Source: Balneolales bacterium
GTDB taxonomy: Bacteria; Bacteroidota; Rhodothermia; Balneolales; Natronogracilivirgulaceae
Assembly (NCBI GenBank): GCA_007127695.1
Contig: SKYW01000030.1
Location: 1 to 6,279 of the forward strand
Length of the DNA: 6,279 bases
Direction: 5' to 3'
Position 1 is the stretch's first letter, and every line of letters begins with the position of its first letter. The position numbers and the translations under genes were made by a program. The notes below the pieces were generated by a model. That model searched no databases, was not told the origin of the DNA, and saw only the letters and a list, made by a program, of their open reading frames with translations. Shown here one piece after another: positions 1-5,456 of the stretch.

Positions 1-1823
1 AACGTTTTGTACGCCAGATAGTTGTCGATATCCATCTGCGTCTTCATATGCGCATGGTGTTCCGGCTGCGAAAGATCCATTGTCGCCGCAAAGTCCCGCA
101 TGGCGAGATAGTGCTGCCGGTCTTCCTCCGTGCCATGATTCAGCACGGCGCCACCCACAAGAATCCCGACATCATCCCGGTGGATGCCGTAATTCAGCTC
201 CACAAACCATCCGTCATACCGCTCGCGGATATTGTGGATGCCCCAGTATTCGCCGTTGATGAAGACCACGGCGGGACGATACGCCTGCTGGTCGATACAC
301 CTGTCGGCGTAGAGCGACTGGATCACGGCATCCTTGAACATGGTGTGGAACCAGTCATCGCTTGAGGAACGCAACACAAGCCGCTTCCAGGTTTCCAGCG
401 AATCGTCCGTTCCGGCTTTCCGTAGGCCGGGAAACAGCGGCCAGCTTATCTCCGGGCTCCAGTCATACGCGCTTCGGGCGTAGATCCTCAGCGATTTCTG
501 CGGATATCGGCGGGTGGCCCCTCCGTGGATGCGCACACCCACGTTTTGCGCAAATCCATGCAGGGGAGCATTTTCCGAACCGGGCACGGAGGCAGCAGCG
601 TGAGTCCCCGGCACGGCAGCAATGTCGCCGCCAGAGGACATGGAGGCCGTGTCACCGCCGGGCATGGCAGCAACGGCGCCGCCACCCAGGGCCGCATCCA
701 CCGGAATATCGCGGCAAGCCGCCCGGTGATGCGCAAAAGGATCCGCGTGCACATCAATAAACGTCATGTGCGCCGGGCGCTCCCACGCATCCCCACGCTC
801 ATTGTAATTTCCGCTGGAAACGATCTCGTCGGGATCGAACGTGTCGCCCGGGACCATGATGCCGGTGGCATCACTGAAGAAATGCTCCAGATCGGCAGCC
901 AGGGCGATGACCGGGAACGAGTACCGGCCGGCTCCCTCCGGATGGATGAACCACGTTCCCGTCGCCACCTCGCTGTTCCTGTAGCCTTCACGCACGGAGA
1001 CGGCCCGGATCACATGTCCCTTGAATACCGGCCCCGACGGTGCTTGCCAGAACTGCGGCCCCGTTCGAATGCCCGTGAGCATATCCGGCTCATGATCCCT
1101 CCTGGCGATGTGGACCGGCCTTTCGAACACCGGAGAGGCTGTCGTGGGCACGGACCCGTCCGTCGTGTAATGGATCACGGCATCCGGATGTCCGGCATCC
1201 ACGGCAAGTTCCAGGGTATCCGTGTAAAATCCGGGGCGATGAGAAAAAACTGGCGGATCGGCGATGCCCTGCCAGGGTGAATCCCGGTTGGATGCGCCGG
1301 GAGTCGGTGTGTCGAACAGACGCCAGTGGTCCGCCCCGTCGGGGTAGCGGCCGTACGAATAGTCTGTGGGGATGGGCGTGGGCGCAAGCCGGTCGATCAC
1401 AGGCGTATCCTGTCCATCAGGGATGGTGAATGAGCTGAGCAGCACTTCCTCTCCCTCGGACCGGATCCGGAAACTGGTGTGCAGCGGCGCCCCCGGAGTT
1501 CTCCGGTCTTTACCGGAGGCCCAGATGAGCATGAAATCGCCGGGCGGAATGGTGGTGTCAGGGAACACCCATCGCCAGGGTCGTGTGGCATCATCCGAAA
1601 GGCCGTATCCGTTCAGATTCACGGTGTCGGAGCCCGTATTATACAGTTCCACCCAGTCCTCGTAATCACCGTCCTCGTCTGCAACAGTGGTCCGGTTGGA
1701 TGCCTGCACCTCGTTGATCACAATCTGCGGGGCGTCCTGTGCAGCGGCGGGTCCGGCCATAACAGATGCAACCATCAACATGGATGCAAGAAGCGCTCCA
1801 AAGCGTCTTGTAAAGGCAGGCAT
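1..1823 (-). CDS. Exported lamin-tail / CHB_HEX_C / CotH kinase family protein (C-terminus cut by window edge)
   Basis: The frame is open for 607 codons and leaves the window at base 1, so the 3' end is missing. Residues 1-29 form a signal peptide: Arg-Arg at 6-7, a hydrophobic core, and an Ala-rich end at about AAAQ. Residues 30-165 look like a lamin-tail domain (INEVQASN, then the acidic DEDGDYEDWVELYN). Residues 191-295 resemble a chitobiase/hexosaminidase C-terminal-like domain (IHYTTDGSVPT, then IRAVSVREGYRNSE). From about 304 a CotH domain begins, with NVGVRIHGGATRRYPQKSLR at 427-446 and NGEYWGIHNIRERYDGWF at 523-540. Bacillus CotH is an atypical kinase that phosphorylates spore-coat proteins; the catalytic Asp residues would lie beyond the edge, so activity cannot be judged. 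It is the last visible gene of the leftward cluster. The start at 1823 was chosen for the signal peptide. An in-frame ATG at 1910 overlaps the upstream stop (TGATG) and would add 29 residues. Neither start has a Shine-Dalgarno sequence. A Gly/Ala insert interrupts the CotH domain. Confidence 0.9.
   Translation of the reverse strand, partial: MPAFTRRFGALLASMLMVASVMAGPAAAQDAPQIVINEVQASNRTTVADEDGDYEDWVELYNTGSDTVNLNGYGLSDDATRPWRWVFPDTTIPPGDFMLIWASGKDRRTPGAPLHTSFRIRSEGEEVLLSSFTIPDGQDTPVIDRLAPTPIPTDYSYGRYPDGADHWRLFDTPTPGASNRDSPWQGIADPPVFSHRPGFYTDTLELAVDAGHPDAVIHYTTDGSVPTTASPVFERPVHIARRDHEPDMLTGIRTGPQFWQAPSGPVFKGHVIRAVSVREGYRNSEVATGTWFIHPEGAGRYSFPVIALAADLEHFFSDATGIMVPGDTFDPDEIVSSGNYNERGDAWERPAHMTFIDVHADPFAHHRAACRDIPVDAALGGGAVAAMPGGDTASMSSGGDIAAVPGTHAAASVPGSENAPLHGFAQNVGVRIHGGATRRYPQKSLRIYARSAYDWSPEISWPLFPGLRKAGTDDSLETWKRLVLRSSSDDWFHTMFKDAVIQSLYADRCIDQQAYRPAVVFINGEYWGIHNIRERYDGWFVELNYGIHRDDVGILVGGAVLNHGTEEDRQHYLAMRDFAATMDLSQPEHHAHMKTQMDIDNYLAYKT
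580..684 (-). repeat. Degenerate tandem duplication encoding a Gly/Ala/Pro linker inside the CotH domain
   Basis: Two 27-bp blocks at 607-633 and 658-684 agree at 23 of 27 positions and are 51 bp (17 codons) apart. A third, more diverged copy of the first part lies at 580-602. On the coding strand the two good copies give GGAVAAMPG and GGDIAAVPG, followed by AAASVPG. The period is a multiple of three, so the reading frame is kept. The repeat encodes roughly residues 380-415 of the CotH-family protein, where family members normally pass directly into the NVGVRIHGG segment. Confidence 0.75.
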
Positions 1824-1909
1824 GGGATTAGTAGGGTCAGTGCATGAAAGAACCGGTGGCGGGGTGAACCGCTGTTGGGAAGGACCCGTGGCGGGGAGCC
1901 CCCAAATCA

Positions 1910-3001
1910 TCACCGATGTATCAGCCGCATGTCGACGACCTCGCCGGGACGCAGGTTCAGATCGTGATTAAGTGCTATGCGGACCGGCAGTCCGATGGTT
2001 TCAAACGGCTGTTCCGGGAACAACGAGGTAAACTGCTCCACCGTTTCCATCTGCACCCCGACGCTTTCGATCTCCATGATGGCTTCGCGGCGCTCGCGTC
2101 CCTGCTTGCGCACCAGCACCTGCATTCCGGGCTCGGGCTTGACAAAAAGCGGATGCCGGATATATCCCACAATGTAATCCGGTTGCGGGGCGTAGATGCG
2201 AATGATCGGTTCGCCCTGGTCCACATACTCGCCGCTCATTTTGAATACCTGTGCCACCTGTCCGCTCACCGGGGCGCGAAGCGTAACCGGCATCATTTCC
2301 GCTTCAATGCGCTCCAGCGTGCGCTGGTGCACCTTGAGGGCCGCAGCGATGGGATCGCTTTCATCCCACCGATCCAACACCCTGTCCAGGTCAAACCGCT
2401 CCAGCCGCGCCTGAAGCCGGTCCACCAGCTCCTCGATGACGACAACTTCTTCCTGAAGGGCCTCGAATTCCGTGCGGGCGCGTTCCAGCATTTCCTGAGC
2501 CGTGAGGGCGCGCTCGTCCATGCTCTCCAGCCGTTCGTACTCGCGGAGCGCCTGCTGTTTGCGGATGCGGGCCATGCCCAGTCGGGCGCGGTTCTCCATC
2601 AGGTCAACCTGCATGGATTCGTAGTTGAGCAGATTGCGCTCCTGGTCCACAAACGGATCGCGCGAGATGCGTATCAGTTCGATCTGGGCCAGGACCACCG
2701 CCAGTTCTGCCTGCATGATCTGCGGATCGGTGGTCACCAGGCGGGCGATAACGTCCCCGGAACGGACCGAGTCAAAGGCGTTTACCGTCATATCGGCAAG
2801 GGAGCCGGCCTGCGGACTGCGGACCTCGGCCTGCTTGCCTACCACGCGTCCGATCATGGTGGTAGCCTCCACCCTGTCCCGCCAGAGCCACATCACCACA
2901 CCGGCCACAAGCACAAAGATCAGAAGCGGGAAAATACGCACCCGTATCTCTCTCCATCGGAGCTTGGCGGGAATCGGGATTTTTTCGTTGTATTGCGACA
3001 T
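1910..3001 (-). CDS. HlyD-family membrane fusion / periplasmic adaptor protein
   Basis: This 363-residue protein has the classical adaptor layout. A short basic cytosolic N-terminus is followed by one membrane helix at about 22-40. The first half of a lipoyl-like domain lies at 52-90 (AEVRSPQAGSLADM, then VRSGDVIARL). A long heptad-rich charged coiled-coil hairpin spans about 94-235. The second lipoyl half is at 238-270 (VTLRAPVSGQVAQVF, GEYVDQGEPIIRI), and a beta-barrel-like C-terminal part runs from about 275 to 363. Such proteins bridge an inner-membrane transporter and an outer-membrane TolC-type channel in the periplasm. No transporter ATPase, permease or TolC gene is visible next to it. 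It starts 51 bp after the DUF4956 gene and ends 86 bp before the CotH start. The leader is A/T-rich without a Shine-Dalgarno sequence. The adaptor assignment is firm; substrate and partner are unknown. It may serve as a structural tether to the CotH protein instead of an efflux adaptor. Confidence 0.9.
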   Translation of the reverse strand: MSQYNEKIPIPAKLRWREIRVRIFPLLIFVLVAGVVMWLWRDRVEATTMIGRVVGKQAEVRSPQAGSLADMTVNAFDSVRSGDVIARLVTTDPQIMQAELAVVLAQIELIRISRDPFVDQERNLLNYESMQVDLMENRARLGMARIRKQQALREYERLESMDERALTAQEMLERARTEFEALQEEVVVIEELVDRLQARLERFDLDRVLDRWDESDPIAAALKVHQRTLERIEAEMMPVTLRAPVSGQVAQVFKMSGEYVDQGEPIIRIYAPQPDYIVGYIRHPLFVKPEPGMQVLVRKQGRERREAIMEIESVGVQMETVEQFTSLFPEQPFETIGLPVRIALNHDLNLRPGEVVDMRLIHR

Positions 3002-3005
3002 AATA

Positions 3006-3024
3006 ACTGCTAAATACTGCTAAA
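3006..3024. repeat. Short direct repeat just upstream of the HlyD-type start codon
   Basis: The 9-mer ACTGCTAAA (plus strand) occurs at 3006-3014 and again at 3016-3024, a 10-bp period, about one helical turn. It begins five bases upstream of the adaptor's ATG (2999-3001) in the 51-bp gap after the DUF4956 gene. It could be a small operator, a feature affecting translation initiation, or a chance duplication in A/T-rich spacer. No function can be assigned. Confidence 0.5.
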
Positions 3025-3052
3025 ATGTGATTTTTTGATTAAAAATGGAGGA

Positions 3053-3739
3053 TCAGACTTCCGACTCTTCTTCCGCCTTCATGGTGGTCACCCGCGAAAT
3101 GGAGGTGTTGGCCTGCAGGTCGTTGAGCAGATCGTGCACACGGGAAGGGTCGCGCAGCAGCAGGCGGTAGGACAGATCCGCGCCTTCCTCATCCTGCACT
3201 GAGCGCTGGCTGGCCATCTGGACTTTCAGGGCGTGCCTGTCAAGCAAATTCTGCAGCGAGGAGATCTCCCCGAGCGAATCGGTCCAGTGGAGGTTGAGGA
3301 TCAGGTCGTAGCGCTGGCGGCTGCCGAACGATGTGTACCACACGTACAGCAGGACAGATCCGGCGACGATCGTGCCGATCACAGCGGTGGAAAATTTCTG
3401 GGTCCCGGCGGCCATGCCGATCACGATCAGGCTCAGGATATAAACCGTATCCAGCGTATCCCGTACGATATTACGGAACCGGACGATGGCAAAAACGGCC
3501 ATAAGGCTGAATGCCGTCACCAGGTTGTTGTCCAGCACCATCATCACCAATGCGACGGTAATGGGGATCAGGATCAGCGAGGCCACGTAGGTGCGCGAGT
3601 AGGAAAGTCCCGAATGGGTGTACATGTAGACCCAGGCCAGGACTTGTCCGCACAGAAAGGCGAGCAGCAGCGCCATGACAAGCGCCATGAAGTCGGTTGG
3701 CAGGGGAGCCACATCCCCCAGATAAATCCAGTCAGACAT
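3053..3739 (-). CDS. DUF4956 family multi-pass membrane protein
   Basis: This 228-residue protein of unknown biochemical function belongs to the DUF4956 family. Likely membrane helices lie at about 16-38, 50-68, 72-88, 97-112 and 117-136. The family signatures are GLSYSRTYVASL at 44-55 and AIVRFRNIVRDTLDTVYI at 84-101, the latter a basic loop between helices. Residues 141-220 are soluble and alternate predicted strands and helices (RYDLILNLHW, then EISSLQNLLDRH, LKVQM, LSYRLLLRD, VHDLLNDLQ, ISRVTTM), which suggests a beta-alpha-beta-beta-alpha-beta, ACT- or ferredoxin-like fold. The tail is acidic. It starts 18 bp after the VTC gene, so the two are almost certainly cotranscribed. DUF4956 genes are commonly found beside VTC polyphosphate polymerase genes; a role as membrane anchor, channel or sensor for that enzyme is inferred. 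The leader is A/T-rich without a Shine-Dalgarno sequence. Confidence 0.88.
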   Translation of the reverse strand: MSDWIYLGDVAPLPTDFMALVMALLLAFLCGQVLAWVYMYTHSGLSYSRTYVASLILIPITVALVMMVLDNNLVTAFSLMAVFAIVRFRNIVRDTLDTVYILSLIVIGMAAGTQKFSTAVIGTIVAGSVLLYVWYTSFGSRQRYDLILNLHWTDSLGEISSLQNLLDRHALKVQMASQRSVQDEEGADLSYRLLLRDPSRVHDLLNDLQANTSISRVTTMKAEEESEV

Positions 3740-3757
3740 AAATAAAAACTTTAAATA

Positions 3758-4510
3758 TTATACGAAATTTCGAATGAAGCGATGTTCTCCCATATCGGTG
3801 ATGCCATCCACGTATTTGGCGGCGGGTCCGGCACGCAGGCCGAACACGCGGACCAGGTCCATGAACCAGTTGGGGAAGCGGTCCGTGAATTTGAGTTCCA
3901 GGATCACTTTTTTTCCGAAAACCAGGTGCGGGTTCCGCAGGTCGTGGGCAAAGGAGAGACTGCGCTGGGGCTCGCTTTGCACGTTCCGATCGATGGTCAC
4001 GCGGATCTTGTTGGCGCCATTGGCGATCCATGCCTCGCGCAGGTAGGAGACGTGCACTTTGGGCCCAGCCTGGAGATGGTTGACGAGCCGGGAGAAATCA
4101 AGAAGCGCATCCATCTGTTCGCCATCTTCGGGGTAGACCAGGTCCCTGGACGAGGGGATGAACCCGCGTGCCAGATCATGGACAGCACGCCGGTGGACGA
4201 TAGCCCGTTTCTTGACGATGATCCGGTCCACCCGGCGCTTGATCTCGAAATAGACCGGCGCTTCGTCCGAGGTTTCATAGTACCGGATGCGAAGCTTGTA
4301 GCGGTTGCGGTCCCCGTTGACAGTATCCTGGTAGGTCCGTAAATCGGGAGAATCAAGGTACAGGCTGTGAACGGAGTAGGAAAGTTTGGGTTGGGTTGCG
4401 CCATAGGGATCCATGTCCAGATACGAGGAGACAAAGTCGCGTATCCCGAGAGCTATTTCTTCGTTGATCACATATTTGTGCTCAAACCTCTGTTTCTGGA
4501 TGGTGTCCAT
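3758..4510 (-). CDS. VTC-domain polyphosphate polymerase
   Basis: This is a 250-residue stand-alone VTC (triphosphate tunnel) domain. In yeast Vtc4 this domain makes polyphosphate from the gamma-phosphate of ATP. The basic and acidic tunnel motifs are present in order: RFEHKYVI at 8-15, the YLDSPDLRTY segment at 51-60, YKLRIRYYE at 71-79, YFEIKRR at 87-93, IIVKKRA at 97-103, VSYLREAW at 154-161, IRVTIDRNV at 169-177, ILELKF at 203-208 and a terminal AAKYVDGI. All charged positions expected to line the tunnel appear intact, so activity is likely. There is no signal peptide or membrane helix, so the enzyme should be cytosolic. It heads the leftward cluster. The same frame extends upstream to an ATG at 4618, but the extra 36 residues are not VTC-like and include a translated 7-bp repeat. 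The start at 4510, directly before the RFEHKY motif, fits the family better. Confidence 0.9.
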   Translation of the reverse strand: MDTIQKQRFEHKYVINEEIALGIRDFVSSYLDMDPYGATQPKLSYSVHSLYLDSPDLRTYQDTVNGDRNRYKLRIRYYETSDEAPVYFEIKRRVDRIIVKKRAIVHRRAVHDLARGFIPSSRDLVYPEDGEQMDALLDFSRLVNHLQAGPKVHVSYLREAWIANGANKIRVTIDRNVQSEPQRSLSFAHDLRNPHLVFGKKVILELKFTDRFPNWFMDLVRVFGLRAGPAAKYVDGITDMGEHRFIRNFV

Positions 4511-4896
4511 GATAAAAAAACGCTGGGAGTAGCCGGAGATTAAAATGCATATGGCATGCTCTGGCCGGAGTGCTGGCCGCTGGCCGCTGGCCGCAACCTG
4601 GTAGTTACTACAACGCAAAATGATAACAAAAATTTAACACATTAACCAGAAAATGGCCTTATACTGTATATCTGCTCAAAATCTGCCACTTGCCTCTGAC
4701 TGCGAACATTTCCATCCAAAAAATGGTTATCTTGTAGACTTCCACATGTTATGGAAGCATCGGATGGACACGATACGGAATGCCATACCGTTGAATCTTT
4801 GGAATCAGGTGTGCCTTTTTATCGTACTTCCCCGGCAGCACACATCTGTTTTTCACTGAGGGATTTCCAACACACATTTACAAGATCACAGATTTT
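4511..4896. other. Divergent intergenic region between the VTC-led operon and the thioredoxin-like gene
   Basis: This 386-bp stretch is more A/T-rich than the flanking genes, especially from about 4615 rightward, and should carry promoters for both directions. Visible structure includes a 7-bp tandem repeat at 4572-4594 and two short perfect palindromes with five-base arms: GTAGTTACTAC at 4601-4611 and TATACTGTATA at 4660-4670. The second contains -10-like hexamers on both strands, but no convincing -35 partner, nor a clear Bacteroidota-type TTTG/TAnnTTTG pair, could be placed. A 68-codon plus-strand frame at 4653-4859 has no recognisable product and is probably not a gene. No riboswitch or RNA gene is recognised. 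Confidence 0.6.
4572..4594. repeat. 7-bp tandem repeat (GCTGGCC, about 3.3 copies)
   Basis: Three exact head-to-tail copies of GCTGGCC occupy 4572-4592, followed by GC. A related CTGGCCGG lies just to the left at 4561-4568. The tract sits 62-84 bp upstream of the chosen VTC start codon, in an otherwise non-coding leader. A unit of seven bases is prone to copy-number change by slippage and would shift the frame of any protein translated from the upstream ATG at 4618. This is one reason to prefer the downstream start. Confidence 0.8.
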
Positions 4897-5415
4897 ATGC
4901 GGCGCATTATCTCTATAAGCATCCTCGCACTGGTCGTCCTGGCTGCAATCCGCCTTACGACATCTTCCGGAAACGAAGCCGTCAATCCGGAGGATAGAAA
5001 CGAAATCCTCCAGAATGCGGTTATGACCAGCCTGGACGGTAGCGAAGTCACACTGAGTGATTTTGCCGGCAAGACCGTGCTCATCGACATCTGGGAAACC
5101 TGGTGCACTCCGTGTCTTCGGAGTTTTCCCACCCTCCAGAAACTGATGGAGGATTTCCCGGATGACTTTATTGTGCTGGCAGTTTCCCCTGGATACATGG
5201 ACTCGCCGGAGCAGGTGAAGGAGTTCGTGGAGAACCACGACTACGACTTTACATTTGTTTTCGGGGAGGATCTGGCCCGCGACCTGAATGTGCAGAGTAT
5301 TCCGTTCAAAGTGTATGTGGATCCGGAAGGACAGTATGTTGAATCCATCCTCGGCACGCGGGGACCGGAACGCGACTACGAGAAGGCGCGAGAGATCATC
5401 CAGCAGAATTTGTGA
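4897..5415 (+). CDS. Exported TlpA/ResA-like thioredoxin-fold protein
   Basis: The protein has 172 residues. Its N-terminus (Arg-Arg, then a hydrophobic run to about residue 20) is an uncleaved anchor or signal peptide. There is no lipobox cysteine, so it is not a lipoprotein. From about 40 the AhpC-TSA/Redoxin-type fold follows: LDGSEVTLSDFAGKTVLIDI at 46-65, then the redox motif W-C-T-P-C with Cys70 and Cys73, the only two cysteines, and the cis-proline region SIPFKVYVDPEG at 134-145. Such proteins reduce or exchange disulfides in extracytoplasmic substrates, for example during cytochrome c maturation; the substrate here is unknown. The length is typical for TlpA/ResA. No Shine-Dalgarno sequence precedes the ATG. 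It lies 41 bp upstream of ahcY in the same direction, so cotranscription is plausible. It is divergent from the VTC-led operon. Confidence 0.9.
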   Translation: MRRIISISILALVVLAAIRLTTSSGNEAVNPEDRNEILQNAVMTSLDGSEVTLSDFAGKTVLIDIWETWCTPCLRSFPTLQKLMEDFPDDFIVLAVSPGYMDSPEQVKEFVENHDYDFTFVFGEDLARDLNVQSIPFKVYVDPEGQYVESILGTRGPERDYEKAREIIQQNL

Positions 5416-5456
5416 TTTTTCAAAACCATCATTAACAGAAAAAAAGTAATCGAATT

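Noticed and set aside
525..1280. Plus-strand open frame of 251 codons, Arg/His-rich
   Set aside because: It is antisense to the CotH-family gene, whose frame is continuous and shows recognisable domains. The composition is typical of a shadow frame.
1891..1902. GGGG-GCT-CCCC mini-hairpin just after the adaptor stop as an intrinsic terminator
   Set aside because: The stem is only four pairs with a three-base loop and no T-tract follows on the minus strand, so termination between the adaptor and CotH genes is not supported.
1916..3013. Plus-strand open frame of 365 codons opposite the HlyD-type gene
   Set aside because: It mirrors the adaptor gene almost base for base. The His/Arg-rich product has no recognisable domain, while the minus-strand product has a complete adaptor architecture. 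Long antisense frames are common opposite GC-rich genes.
3233..3745. Plus-strand open frame of 170 codons opposite the DUF4956 gene
   Set aside because: The product is rich in His, Gln and Asp without domain signature; the minus-strand frame encodes a well-formed membrane protein.
3782..4342. Plus-strand open frame of 186 codons opposite the VTC gene
   Set aside because: It is antisense to a gene with all VTC motifs in order and has no recognisable content of its own.
4511..4618. N-terminal extension of the VTC protein from the ATG at 4618
   Set aside because: The 36 extra residues resemble no VTC N-terminus, include a translated 7-bp repeat, and precede an internal ATG located exactly where the domain begins.
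4653..4859. Small plus-strand frame of 68 codons in the intergenic region
   Set aside because: No ribosome-binding signal, signal peptide or known motif; the composition looks like translated non-coding DNA. Conservation in relatives would be needed to revive it.
5416..5456. SAH riboswitch or terminator before ahcY
   Set aside because: Only 41 bases separate the genes, too few for a SAH riboswitch, and no GC-rich hairpin is visible in this A/T-rich stretch.
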